Below are positions 45,206 through 54,302 of a stretch of 64,000 nucleotides of DNA, piece after piece. The number at the start of each line of letters is the position of its first letter. Position 1 is the first letter of the stretch. A program made the position numbers and the translations under genes. Origin of the DNA: Phyllobacterium myrsinacearum (GTDB lineage Bacteria > Pseudomonadota > Alphaproteobacteria > Rhizobiales > Rhizobiaceae). The DNA lies in contig NZ_PVBT01000001.1 of NCBI RefSeq assembly GCF_002980555.1, positions 1,352,422-1,416,421 on the forward strand. The letters are read 5' to 3'. Below the pieces are notes generated by a model. The model was not told the DNA's origin. It was given only the letters and a program-made list of their open reading frames with translations, and made no database searches.

Positions 45206-46855
45206 TCAGTTGGCCGGGGGATAGAGCGAGTTGACGATGCTCTTGGCGTTGTGACGGGCATCGAGCATGCCGTAGGTCGTGCGCCACTGCCCGCCAAGGC
45301 GGGTTTCAATGAAGGCATCGGCAATATCTTCCGAATGCAGGTGCCGCAGTTCCGCACCCGCTGCGGCCAGCGCCAGCTGTTCGGTCAGGATGCGCGCAGC
45401 GCCCTCGTCGTTTTCCGCCACGCGCATGGCCGCGCGCAGCACCTCGACCGTACCCTGCCCGCCGCGTCCGAGCTGTGCGCCGATCCAGTTCAACACCTCG
45501 TCGAACAGCTGCGGCCCGCGCTTGAGCACGCGCAGCACATCCAGCGCCATGACATTGCCGGAACCTTCCCAGATGGCATTGACCGGGGCTTCTCGGTAAT
45601 GGCGGGCCAGATTGCCCTCCTCGATGTAACCATTGCCACCAAGGCATTCCATCGCCTCGTACAACAGGGCCGGAGCGATCTTGGCGACCCAGTATTTAAC
45701 CACCGGGGTCATCACCCGGGCAAAGGCCGCCTCGCCGCGATTCTGCGCCGCATTGTCGAAGGCACGCGCCAGCCGGAAGGTCAGTGCCGTCGCGCCAGCC
45801 ACGTCGAGCGCCATGTCGGCCATGACCCGCAGCATCAGCGGCTTGTCGATCAGCGGCCCGTCAAACACGACGCGATGGCGCGCATGATGCACCGCCTCGG
45901 CAAGACCGGCGCGCATCATTCCGGCCGACGCGATGGCGCAGTCCAGCCGTGTCAGCGTCACCATGTCGATGATGGTTTTGACGCCGTCTCCAGGACCGCC
46001 AACCATCTGGCCCAGCGCATTGTCGAATTCGACCTCGGACGAGGCATTGGAGCGGTTGCCGAGCTTGTCCTTCAGCCGCTGGAAACGGAAACCGTTGGAT
46101 GATCCGTCCGGCAGGATGCGCGGCACGAGGAAGCAGGACAAGCCTTCCCGCGCCTGCGCCAGCACCAGAAACGCATCGGACATCGGTGCCGACATGAACC
46201 ATTTGTGGCCGGTAATCCGGTAAAAACCGCTGCCGGCGGGTTCGGCGCGCGTCGTATTGGTGCGCACATCCGTGCCGCCCTGCTTCTCCGTCATGCCCAT
46301 GCCGAGCGTCAGGCTTGCCTTCTTGGCCGGGGATTTGTTGCTGGAATCATATTTGCGCGGCAGGACCAGCGGCGACCATTCGCGGTACAGGCTTGGCGAG
46401 GACATCAATGCCGCCAGCGACGCGCTGGTCATGGTAATCGGGCAGAGATGCCCGCATTCCAGCTGCGCTGCCGTATAGAAGCGCGCCGTGCGTGCCTGGT
46501 GGCGCAGGCCGTTTTCCGTCGGGCCGTCTTCCCAGATGGATGAATGCAGGCCCTGCGCCACGGAACGGCGCATCAGCGCATGATAGGCCGGATGGTAATC
46601 CACGACATCGACGCGAAAGCCCTGGCGGTCATGGGTGCGCAGCTTCGGCGTTTCCGTGTTGGCGAGCCGCGCCAGATCCTGCGCATCACCGGACAGGACA
46701 AACCGGCCGCTTTGTTCCAGCTCCGTCCGGGTCGCCTGCGGAAACCGCTTGGTGATCTGCATCAGCAACGGATCGCCGAGATAGGCGTTGAGGCCGATCA
46801 TGGAGGGTGTCTGGTTGAGAACGTCGTGGGTTTTCAAGAAAATGTCCTGATCCAA
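45206..46855 (-). CDS. AidB-like acyl-CoA dehydrogenase
   Basis: A 549-residue acyl-CoA dehydrogenase of the AidB type. It has the family's opening QTPSMIGLNAYLGDPLLMQI, the FAD-contact MTEKQGGTDVRTNTTRAEPA near residue 188, and YEAMECLGGNGYIEEGNLAR near residue 415. AidB binds DNA and protects against alkylating agents; the length (~540) and N-terminus support this subfamily over a catabolic dehydrogenase. It is a single minus-strand gene with an AT-rich 3' flank. Confidence 0.9.
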   Translation of the reverse strand: MDQDIFLKTHDVLNQTPSMIGLNAYLGDPLLMQITKRFPQATRTELEQSGRFVLSGDAQDLARLANTETPKLRTHDRQGFRVDVVDYHPAYHALMRRSVAQGLHSSIWEDGPTENGLRHQARTARFYTAAQLECGHLCPITMTSASLAALMSSPSLYREWSPLVLPRKYDSSNKSPAKKASLTLGMGMTEKQGGTDVRTNTTRAEPAGSGFYRITGHKWFMSAPMSDAFLVLAQAREGLSCFLVPRILPDGSSNGFRFQRLKDKLGNRSNASSEVEFDNALGQMVGGPGDGVKTIIDMVTLTRLDCAIASAGMMRAGLAEAVHHARHRVVFDGPLIDKPLMLRVMADMALDVAGATALTFRLARAFDNAAQNRGEAAFARVMTPVVKYWVAKIAPALLYEAMECLGGNGYIEEGNLARHYREAPVNAIWEGSGNVMALDVLRVLKRGPQLFDEVLNWIGAQLGRGGQGTVEVLRAAMRVAENDEGAARILTEQLALAAAGAELRHLHSEDIADAFIETRLGGQWRTTYGMLDARHNAKSIVNSLYPPAN

Positions 46856-47037
46856 TATGAGCTGTCTTTACGGCATGGCCCGTTTCATCCGAACACGTCA
46901 GCGCCGCAATCATGAGTCGCGCATTTATGGAATGAAGGTTCTGACAAGCGGTTAACCGATCCACCTTCTTCTAGCTTAATGGCCGCGCCGATGCAAAATG
47001 TCTCAGGCAGCTTTTTCTGTATCCGGGCGCAAGCTTA

Positions 47038-47047
47038 TGTCTAGACA
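47038..47047 (+). promoter_or_regulatory. Palindromic site upstream of the ABC importer
   Basis: TGTCTAGACA is a perfect 10-bp palindrome 71-80 nt upstream of the substrate-binding protein start. The form resembles GntR-type operators. No regulator gene is adjacent, so assignment is a guess. Confidence 0.3.
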
Positions 47048-47117
47048 AAAGAAATCCTGCCCGCCTATCATGCCTGTATATTCATCGTGCCAAAAAAATG
47101 AACAAAGGGGTCATCAC

Positions 47118-48065
47118 ATGAAAATCAAATGGTATCTCGGCGCCGCATGCGCAGCGCTTCTGGCCTCCGCCGCCCCGTCACAGGCGGACACGGCGGTTTC
47201 CGTCGGCATTTCCGGCTGGACCGGCTTTGCCCCGCTGACGCTGGCCAAGGAAGCCGGCATCTTCAAGAAGAACGGTCTCGACGTCACGCTGACCAAGATT
47301 CCGCAGGCAAGCCGCCATCTGGCGCTGGCATCGGGCGACGTGCAGTGCGCCGCGACCACGGTGGAAACCTGGATCTCCTGGAACGCCAATGGCGTCGCCA
47401 CCAAGCAGATTTTCCAGATGGACAAGTCGTTCGGCGCCGACGGCATGGTCGTGCGCAGCGACGTCGCCAAGATTGCCGACCTCAAGGGCAAGGCCATCGC
47501 CGCCTCTGCGCCCGGTACATCGCCCTATTTCGTCCTGGCATGGATGCTGAAGCACAACGGCCTGTCGCTGAAAGACGTGAAGGTCGTCAATCTCGAGCCG
47601 GGACCGGCGGCCCAGGCCTTCGTTGCCGGCCAGAACGATGCGGCAATGACCTATGAGCCCTATCTCTCCACCGTGCGCGCCGCCCCGGACAAGGGCAAGA
47701 TCATCGCCACCACGCTGGATTATCCCGTCGTGATGGACACGTTCGGCTGCACCAATGCATTCCTCGACAAGAACCCGGAAGCGGCCAAAGCCTTCGCCAA
47801 GAGCTATTTCGACGCGCTGGAACTCATCGCCGCCGACAAGGACAAGGCCTACGGCATCATGGGCGCCGACGTGAAGCAGTCGGCGGAGGTGTTCGGCAAT
47901 TCCGCCCAGTATCTGCGCTGGCAGGACAAGGCCGCCAACCAGGCCTTCTTCGAGAAGGATTTTGCCAAATTCTCCGATGAAGCCGCCGACCTCCTGCTTG
48001 AAATCGGCATCATCAAGAAGAAGCCGGACATCAGCACCATCGTCGACACCAGCTTCATCAAGTAA
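47118..48065 (+). CDS. ABC importer substrate-binding protein (NitT/TauT type)
   Basis: A 315-residue periplasmic binding protein with a signal peptide (residues ~1-23, LGAACAALLASAAPSQAD). The fold is that of SsuA/TauA/NMT1-like proteins: GWTGFAPLTLAKEAGIFKKN, LKGKAIAASAPGTSPYFVLA and a YEPYLSTVRAAPDKGKIIAT stretch. The ligand may be a sulfonate, nitrate-like or pyrimidine-type compound; it cannot be fixed from the sequence. ATG 47118 follows AAGGGG. It is the first gene of the importer operon. Confidence 0.92.
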   Translation: MKIKWYLGAACAALLASAAPSQADTAVSVGISGWTGFAPLTLAKEAGIFKKNGLDVTLTKIPQASRHLALASGDVQCAATTVETWISWNANGVATKQIFQMDKSFGADGMVVRSDVAKIADLKGKAIAASAPGTSPYFVLAWMLKHNGLSLKDVKVVNLEPGPAAQAFVAGQNDAAMTYEPYLSTVRAAPDKGKIIATTLDYPVVMDTFGCTNAFLDKNPEAAKAFAKSYFDALELIAADKDKAYGIMGADVKQSAEVFGNSAQYLRWQDKAANQAFFEKDFAKFSDEAADLLLEIGIIKKKPDISTIVDTSFIK

Positions 48066-48079
48066 TCCGCCTTTATTCA

Positions 48080-48116
48080 GGGGAACGCGGGCAGCACCGC
48101 GTTTTCCCTTCTCTTT
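48080..48116 (+). terminator. Hairpin with T-rich tail between the binding-protein and permease genes
   Basis: AACGCGG and CCGCGTT with a 6-nt loop (48084-48103) followed by TTCCCTTCTCTTT. A partial terminator here is common after the binding-protein gene and would lower downstream expression. Confidence 0.6.
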
Positions 48117-48130
48117 GTATCGGGACAGTC

Positions 48131-48907
48131 ATGGTTCAACCTCTCCAGCCGATCGGGGCGTCGTCACGCATCCTGCTTGGCGTTCTCTTCTTTATCCTGT
48201 TCATAGCGGCCTGGTCCGCAGCCACCTTCGGCGGCTTCGTATCGAGCACATTCCTCGCCGATCCCCTGACCATGCTGCATGACGGCTGGTTCCTGTTGTC
48301 CCAGCAGAATTTTCTCCATGATATCGGCATGACCATCTGGCGGGTTGTCGGCGGTTTTGTCATCGCTGCCGTCATTGCCGTTCCCCTCGGCATTGCCATG
48401 GGCGCCTACAAGCCGATCGAGGCCATGCTGGAGCCGTTCGTCTCCTTTGCCCGCTATCTCCCCGCTTCGGCCTTCATTCCGCTCCTGATCCTGTGGGCCG
48501 GTATCGGCGAGATGCAAAAGCTGCTGGTGATCTTTATCGGCGCGGTGTTCCAGATCATCCTGATGGTGGCCGTGGCCGTCGCCAATACGCGCCGCGATCT
48601 GGTGGAAGCCGCCTATACGCTCGGCGCCAATGACAGCGGCATCGTCAAGCGCGTGCTCATTCCCGCCAATGCGCCGGATATCGCCGAAACGCTGAGGCTG
48701 GTGCTGGGCTGGGCCTGGACCTATGTCATCGTCGCCGAAATGATCGGCGCATCCTCCGGCATCGGTTACATGATCATCAACAGCCAGGCGCTGCTCGCCA
48801 CCGGGCAGATCATTTTCGGCATCATCGTCATCGGCATCATCGGCCTGATTTCCGACTTCCTGTTCAAATCGGTCAATCGCTGGCTTTTCGCCTGGAGGCT
48901 CGCATGA
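48131..48907 (+). CDS. ABC importer permease (NitT/TauT type)
   Basis: A 258-residue inner-membrane permease with about six transmembrane segments. The EAA-loop region (VEAAYTLGANDSGIVKRVLI, residues ~158-177) contacts the ATPase. The start ATG 48131 follows a GGGACAGTC stretch and not a strong ribosome site. Its stop overlaps the ATPase start by 4 nt. Confidence 0.92.
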   Translation: MVQPLQPIGASSRILLGVLFFILFIAAWSAATFGGFVSSTFLADPLTMLHDGWFLLSQQNFLHDIGMTIWRVVGGFVIAAVIAVPLGIAMGAYKPIEAMLEPFVSFARYLPASAFIPLLILWAGIGEMQKLLVIFIGAVFQIILMVAVAVANTRRDLVEAAYTLGANDSGIVKRVLIPANAPDIAETLRLVLGWAWTYVIVAEMIGASSGIGYMIINSQALLATGQIIFGIIVIGIIGLISDFLFKSVNRWLFAWRLA

Positions 48908-49689
48908 GCACGCTCGTCATCAAAGGCGTCAGCCGCATTTTTCCGGGCGTGCACGGCGGCAAGCCGACCGAGGCGCTGCAGCCAACCGACCTCACCGTTG
49001 CCCATAACGACTTCGTTTCGATCCTCGGTCCGTCCGGCTGCGGCAAGTCCACGCTCCTGCGCATCGTCGCCGGGCTCGACCGGCCGACCAGCGGCACCGT
49101 GACGCTTGACGGACAGGCGGTGACAGGCCCAGGCGCGGATCGCGGCGTGGTGTTCCAGTCCTATACACTGTTTCCGTGGCTGACCATCGAGCAGAATATC
49201 GGTTTTGGCCTGCGCGAACGCGGCATCGGCGAGAAGGAAAGGCGCGAGATCGTCGCTTCCTATATCGACAAGGTGGGCCTGCGCGGTTTCGAGAACCACT
49301 GGCCGAAACAGCTGTCGGGCGGCATGCAGCAGCGCACGGCGATTGCCCGGGCGCTCGCCAACAATCCCAAAATCCTGCTGCTCGACGAACCCTTCGGCGC
49401 GCTCGACAACCAGACGCGCGGGCTGATGCAGGAGCTTCTGCTCGGCATCTGGGAGCACGAGCAGAAAACCGTCATCTTCGTCACCCACGATATCGAGGAA
49501 GCAATCTTCATGGCGTCGCGGGTGGTGACCATGTCGGCGCGGCCGGGCCGGATCAAATCCATCATGCCCGTGCCGCTCGGCCATCCCCGGCATTATACGG
49601 TGAAGGCCAGCCCCGAGTTCACCGGCATGCGGCTGAAGCTGACGGAGGAAATCCGCAGCGAGGCCATTCTGGCGGCCGAGGCGCATTGA
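48904..49689 (+). CDS. ABC importer ATP-binding protein (NitT/TauT type)
   Basis: A 261-residue ATPase with Walker A GPSGCGKST (residues 42-50), the signature LSGGMQQR (~139) and Walker B ILLLDEPFGALD (~158-169), of the SsuB/TauB/NrtD type. It powers the importer with the two upstream proteins. It overlaps the permease by 4 nt. The genes together form a complete NitT/TauT-type importer; the ligand is unknown. Confidence 0.94.
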   Translation: MSTLVIKGVSRIFPGVHGGKPTEALQPTDLTVAHNDFVSILGPSGCGKSTLLRIVAGLDRPTSGTVTLDGQAVTGPGADRGVVFQSYTLFPWLTIEQNIGFGLRERGIGEKERREIVASYIDKVGLRGFENHWPKQLSGGMQQRTAIARALANNPKILLLDEPFGALDNQTRGLMQELLLGIWEHEQKTVIFVTHDIEEAIFMASRVVTMSARPGRIKSIMPVPLGHPRHYTVKASPEFTGMRLKLTEEIRSEAILAAEAH

Positions 49690-49774
49690 GCGGGATTTTT
49701 TAGGGGGAACAGGGCAGGATATGCTGCCAAACGCTTGCGGGGCGGCGGCATCGAGCCTATAGGGGGGACTTGAT

Positions 49775-50740
49775 ATGACATCAAAAACGCTCCCCCTCCT
49801 GTTTCCCCACCGCCATTTGCTTGGCATCAAGAACCTTTCCCCCGAGGACATCAATATTCTTCTCGACCTTGCCGACAGCGAGATCGCGGTTTCGCGCCAG
49901 TCGGAGAAGAAAAAGAGTGTCCTGCGGGGGCGCACGCAGATCAACCTGTTCTTCGAGGCGTCGACCCGGACACAGTCATCCTTCGAGCTGGCCGGAAAAC
50001 GGCTTGGCGCCGACGTGATGAACATGTCGGTCGGCAACTCCTCGGTGAAAAAGGGCGAAACGCTGATCGATACCGCCATGACGCTGAATGCGATGCGCCC
50101 GGATATCCTGATCATCCGGCACGGCTCCGCCGGTGCCGCCGCGCTGCTGGCGCAGAAGGTGGGCTGCTCGGTGGTCAATGCCGGCGACGGGGCGCACGAA
50201 CACCCCACGCAGGCCCTGCTCGATGCGCTGACGATCCGGCGCGCCAAGGGCAAGGTTGCGCGGCTGATCGTGGCGATCTGCGGCGACGTGCTGCATTCGC
50301 GCGTGGCCCGTTCCAACATTCTCCTGCTCAATGCCCTCGGGGCACGGGTGCGGGTGATCGCCCCGTCCACGCTCCTGCCCGCCGGGATCAGCCAGATGGG
50401 CGTCGAGGTCTTCAACTCGATGGAAGAAGGCCTGAAGGACGCCGACGTGGTGATGATGCTGCGCCTGCAGCGTGAGCGCATGGCGGGCGCCTTCGTGCCG
50501 TCGGTGCGCGAATATTTCCACTATCACGGGCTTGATCGCGAAAAGCTCAGGCATGCCAAGCCCGACGCGCTGGTCATGCACCCCGGCCCGATGAACCGCG
50601 GCGTCGAAATCGCCTCGGATGTGGCCGACGGCTCGCAGAGCGTCATTCAGGAACAGGTTGAAATGGGCGTTGCCGTGCGCATGGCGGTGATGGAAGCGCT
50701 GCTTGACCCGCGCCGCAACGCGGAAGGAGTAGCGGGATGA
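49775..50740 (+). CDS. pyrB: Aspartate carbamoyltransferase catalytic subunit
   Basis: A 321-residue ATCase catalytic chain for the second step of pyrimidine biosynthesis. The carbamoyl-phosphate motif is [20 protein letters not shown] (residues ~52-71), followed by [14 protein letters not shown] and a C-terminal [12 protein letters not shown] (near residue 269). No regulatory pyrI gene follows. The stop overlaps the pyrC-like gene start by 4 nt (ATGA), which fits a holoenzyme made with the downstream inactive dihydroorotase. Confidence 0.96.
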   Translation: MTSKTLPLLFPHRHLLGIKNLSPEDINILLDLADSEIAVSRQSEKKKSVLRGRTQINLFFEASTRTQSSFELAGKRLGADVMNMSVGNSSVKKGETLIDTAMTLNAMRPDILIIRHGSAGAAALLAQKVGCSVVNAGDGAHEHPTQALLDALTIRRAKGKVARLIVAICGDVLHSRVARSNILLLNALGARVRVIAPSTLLPAGISQMGVEVFNSMEEGLKDADVVMMLRLQRERMAGAFVPSVREYFHYHGLDREKLRHAKPDALVMHPGPMNRGVEIASDVADGSQSVIQEQVEMGVAVRMAVMEALLDPRRNAEGVAG

Positions 50741-52023
50741 GCACGACCGTTCTGCACAATGCCCGGATCGTCGATCCATCCCGCGGTCTCGACGAGACCG
50801 GAACGATTATCGTCAAGGACGGCATCATCGCTGCCAGCGGTGCCGATGCCCGCAACCAGGGTACGCCAGAAGGCGCGACGGTTGTCGACTGCACGGGAAA
50901 AACCGTGCTGCCGGGCCTCGTCGATGCCCGCGTCTTCATCGGCGAGCCTGGCGCCGAACACCGCGAAACCATCGCCTCGGCCAGCCATGCGGCTGCGGCC
51001 GGCGGCGTGACCTCCATCATCATGATGCCGGATACCGATCCGGTGATCGACAATGTGGCGCTGGTCGAGTTCGTCCGGCGCACGGCGCGCGACACGGCCG
51101 TGGTCAATGTCTATCCGGCGGCAGCGGTCACCAAGGGTCTGCAGGGCGAGGAAATGACCGAGATCGGCCTGCTGCGCGCGGCAGGCGCCGTGGCGATCAC
51201 GGAAGGGCGCCATTCCATCGCCGACACGCAGCTCTTACGCCGCGCCCTCACCTATGCCAGGGATTTCGGCGTTGTCCTGGCGCATGAGACGCAGGACCCC
51301 TATCTCGGCATATCGGGCGTGATGAATGAAGGCCTCTATGCCAGCTGGCTCGGCCTTTCCGGCACGCCGCGCGAAGCGGAAGTCATTCCGCTTGAACGCG
51401 ACCTGCGCCTTGCCGCGCTGACCAAGGGCACCTATCACGCGGCGCAAATCTCGACGGCCATGTCCGCCGAGGTGGTGGCGCGGGCCAAGCAGAACGGCGT
51501 CAATGCCACCGCCGCCGTCTCCATCAATCATCTTTCGCTCAACGAGAATGACATCGGCGAATTCCGCACCTTCTTCCGCCTGCAGCCGCCGCTGCGGCTT
51601 GAGGAAGACCGGCTGGCCATGGTGGAAGCGCTGCGCAACGGCACCATCGACATCATCGTCTCGTCGCACGATCCGCAGGACGTCGACACCAAGCGCCTGC
51701 CCTTCGCCGATGCGGCGGCCGGAGCCATCGGCCTGGAAACCCTGCTCGGCGCTGCCCTGCGGCTCTACCACAATGGCGACGTGCCGCTGATGCGGGTCGT
51801 CGAAGCGCTTTCCAGCGGCCCCGCCAAAATTTTCGGCCTCGACGCGGGCACGCTCAAGCCGGGCGCGCGGGCGGATATGACCATAGTCGATCTTGACGAG
51901 CCATGGATTGTGAAGGAAGAACAGCTGCGGTCGCGCTCCAAGAACAGCTGCTTTGAAAGCGCCCGTTTCCAGGGCCGTGTTCTGCAGACATTTGTGGCAG
52001 GCAAGTCGGTTTTCACGATCTGA
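50737..52023 (+). CDS. pyrC: Dihydroorotase-like protein lacking metal ligands (PyrC' type)
   Basis: A 428-residue amidohydrolase-fold protein. The active DHOase HxH zinc motif (DxHxH) is replaced: here the region reads [15 protein letters not shown] (residues ~64-78). The DHAPH loop near the C-terminus is also changed to [11 protein letters not shown]. It should not be catalytically active. In Pseudomonas, such PyrC' proteins form part of the ATCase holoenzyme, and gene overlap with pyrB fits this here. The real dihydroorotase must be elsewhere in the genome. Confidence 0.88.
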   Translation: MSTTVLHNARIVDPSRGLDETGTIIVKDGIIAASGADARNQGTPEGATVVDCTGKTVLPGLVDARVFIGEPGAEHRETIASASHAAAAGGVTSIIMMPDTDPVIDNVALVEFVRRTARDTAVVNVYPAAAVTKGLQGEEMTEIGLLRAAGAVAITEGRHSIADTQLLRRALTYARDFGVVLAHETQDPYLGISGVMNEGLYASWLGLSGTPREAEVIPLERDLRLAALTKGTYHAAQISTAMSAEVVARAKQNGVNATAAVSINHLSLNENDIGEFRTFFRLQPPLRLEEDRLAMVEALRNGTIDIIVSSHDPQDVDTKRLPFADAAAGAIGLETLLGAALRLYHNGDVPLMRVVEALSSGPAKIFGLDAGTLKPGARADMTIVDLDEPWIVKEEQLRSRSKNSCFESARFQGRVLQTFVAGKSVFTI

Positions 52024-52045
52024 AAATAGAACCGGGGAAAAGAGC

Positions 52046-52654
52046 ATGTCGGATTTCATCAATGGGCAGGCAGGATATCTTTTCGCCGCACTGGTTCTGG
52101 GCTACCTGCTCGGCTCCATTCCGTTCGGGCTGATCCTGACACGGCTGGCGGGCCTCGGCGACGTGCGCAACATCGGCTCCGGCAATATCGGCGCCACCAA
52201 CGTGCTGCGCACCGGCAGCAAGAAGCTGGCCGCGGCAACGCTGCTGCTCGACATGTTCAAGGGAACCGCTGCCGTGCTCATCGCCGGCGCCATCAGTCCG
52301 CAGGCCGCCATTGTCGCCGGTCTCGGCGCCTTCCTCGGGCATATTTTTCCGGTCTGGCTCCAATTCAAGGGCGGCAAGGGCGTTGCCACCTATCTCGGCG
52401 TCCTGCTTGGCCTTGTCTGGCAGGTGGCCCTGATCTTCGCCGCCATCTGGCTGATCATTGCCTACACCACCCGCTATTCCTCCCTATCGGCGCTGATTGC
52501 GGCGGTTGCCACCCCGGTCATTCTTTATGTCATGGGCTACCACGCCATCGCCCTGCTCTTCCTCGTCCTGACCGTCATCGTCTTCATCAAGCATCGCGCC
52601 AATATCGAGCGCCTTCTTGCCGGAACCGAAGGCAAGATCGGGTCCAAGGGGTGA
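52046..52654 (+). CDS. plsY: Glycerol-3-phosphate acyltransferase PlsY
   Basis: A 202-residue membrane acyltransferase that makes lysophosphatidate from acyl-phosphate. About five transmembrane segments are visible. The family motifs are [12 protein letters not shown] (~18-29), [12 protein letters not shown] (~42-53) and [17 protein letters not shown] (~105-121). ATG 52046 follows GGGGAAAAG. The stop overlaps the dprA start by 4 nt (GTGA). Confidence 0.96.
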   Translation: MSDFINGQAGYLFAALVLGYLLGSIPFGLILTRLAGLGDVRNIGSGNIGATNVLRTGSKKLAAATLLLDMFKGTAAVLIAGAISPQAAIVAGLGAFLGHIFPVWLQFKGGKGVATYLGVLLGLVWQVALIFAAIWLIIAYTTRYSSLSALIAAVATPVILYVMGYHAIALLFLVLTVIVFIKHRANIERLLAGTEGKIGSKG

Positions 52655-53778
52655 CGGAGGACCAGAAAGGCATCCGCCTTTCTGACAGCCAGCGACTGAG
52701 CTGGCTCCGGCTGATCCGCAGTGAAAATGTCGGCCCGGTCACCTTCCGCCACCTGATCGCCCGCTACGGCTCGGCATCGGCTGCCTTGGAGATGCTGCCC
52801 GAACTCGTGCGCCGCGGCGGCGGCCGCCGTCCCATCCGGATTGCCAGCCTCGATGAGGCCCGGCGCGAAATGGCCATGGCCGCACGCATGGGGGCGGTCT
52901 TCACCGGCATCGGTGAACCCGACTATCCCCGCTATCTGCGCCACGCCGATAATCCGCCCCCGCTCGTGGCGATCAAGGGCGACCCGGCAGTGTTCCGTCT
53001 TCCGGCAGTCGCCATCGTCGGCGCGCGCAATGCCTCGCTGATCGGGATCAAGCTGACGCGCATCATGGCGCGGGAGTTGGGACAGGCGGGTTATGCCGTC
53101 ATTTCCGGGCTTGCCCGCGGCATTGACAAGGCGGCACATGAGGCAAGCCTCGACAGCGGCACCGTTGCCGTCATGGCCGGCGGCCTCGACAAGCCCTATC
53201 CGCCCGACAATCTCGACCTCTTCGCCGCCATCCCCGCAAGCGGCGGCGCCGTCATCAGCGAAATGCCGTTCGGCTGGGAGCCGCGCGCCCGGGATTTTCC
53301 ACGCCGCAACAGGATCATCGCGGCGCTTTCCCTCGGCCTGCTGGTGGTCGAGGCAGCCGAGCGCTCCGGCTCGCTGATCAGCGCGCGCTTTGCCGGGGAA
53401 CTCGGCCGCCTGGTTTTCGCCGTCCCCGGTTCGCCGCTCGATCCGCGCGCCAAGGGCACCAATGCTCTTTTGAAGACCGGCGCCATCCTCGTCACCGAAA
53501 CGGCTGATATCCTCGCGGCCATCGGGCCGCTCCTCGACCGGCCTCCCCCTGACGATACGGCGTTTTTCGCACCGGACTCCGCATTTCCGCCGATTCCGCC
53601 GCCCAATGAGACAGACCGCGACCGGGTCATCACCCTTTTGGGTCCAACCCCGGCCGATATCGATGAACTGATCAGGATGAGCGGAATTCATCCGGCGGCC
53701 ATATCGCTTATTCTGCTCGAATTGGATCTGGCCGGCCGGCTGCAGCGTCACTCAGGTGGAAGTGTTTCGCTTCTTTAG
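52651..53778 (+). CDS. dprA: DNA-processing protein DprA
   Basis: A 375-residue DprA/Smf that loads RecA on incoming single-stranded DNA. The Rossmann-like core has [40 protein letters not shown] and the [20 protein letters not shown] segment (residues ~112-195). The C-terminal DprA winged helix includes [20 protein letters not shown]. The start is GTG 52651 overlapping the plsY stop. The 3' end overlaps the small gene on the other strand by 27 bp. Confidence 0.95.
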   Translation: MTEDQKGIRLSDSQRLSWLRLIRSENVGPVTFRHLIARYGSASAALEMLPELVRRGGGRRPIRIASLDEARREMAMAARMGAVFTGIGEPDYPRYLRHADNPPPLVAIKGDPAVFRLPAVAIVGARNASLIGIKLTRIMARELGQAGYAVISGLARGIDKAAHEASLDSGTVAVMAGGLDKPYPPDNLDLFAAIPASGGAVISEMPFGWEPRARDFPRRNRIIAALSLGLLVVEAAERSGSLISARFAGELGRLVFAVPGSPLDPRAKGTNALLKTGAILVTETADILAAIGPLLDRPPPDDTAFFAPDSAFPPIPPPNETDRDRVITLLGPTPADIDELIRMSGIHPAAISLILLELDLAGRLQRHSGGSVSLL

Positions 53779-53952
53779 AGGAGAGACAGTGTTTGTCTCT
53801 TTTGCAAGAAGATCATTGCTCTCGATATAGGCAATCTCGATGAGATAGGCCAGCATGTCCAGGTCATTCAACTTGGCCATGCTCCGCAATTCTCCCAGCA
53901 TTTGCTGAATATATCTTATGTTTTCTGTTCGACTGAACTTGTTCTCACCCAT
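53752..53952 (-). CDS. Small rhizobial protein of unknown function
   Basis: A 66-residue protein with AAGGA before ATG 53952. The pattern RTENIRYIQQMLGELRSMAK, then DMLAYLIEIAYIESND, is common beside dprA in Rhizobiales. The helical, acidic middle suggests an interaction domain. Convergent with dprA and overlapping its 3' end. Confidence 0.78.
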   Translation of the reverse strand: MGENKFSRTENIRYIQQMLGELRSMAKLNDLDMLAYLIEIAYIESNDLLAKETNTVSPLKKRNTST

Positions 53953-54302
53953 GACTTCGTCCTTAAATACGCATTTATACAGAAATAAATAAAGTTATAT
54001 TATACAGGTCTTTAATCCGGTGGATTTCACAGTTTGCCAGTCCGAACCTCCACAAAAACAATCAAATAGTGATTCGCTTTCTTAAAAAAGGCAGGACTCG
54101 CTGCCTTTCTCAATAAAGCACTTGAGACGTATGGATAATATCATTAATTGCAATATTTCAAATAGCAACTTTAAGTTGCATTTAACGATTTTTCACGCAC
54201 AGGCCTTGACGTTCCGACCAAGCCTGTTCATTTCACAGACCTGTTTCGAAGTGAAAACTGTGCTTTTGTAATGTGACAAGAGCAGGAAAGCCCAAGTCAA
54301 TA
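53953..54302. other. AT-rich intergenic region upstream of topA
   Basis: 350 bp without a gene. It must hold the topA promoter and the promoter of the divergent small gene. The only structure noted is a short dyad, GCAACTTTAAGTTGC (54165-54179). A TTGACG at 54208 may be part of a promoter, but no good -10 was found. Confidence 0.5.
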
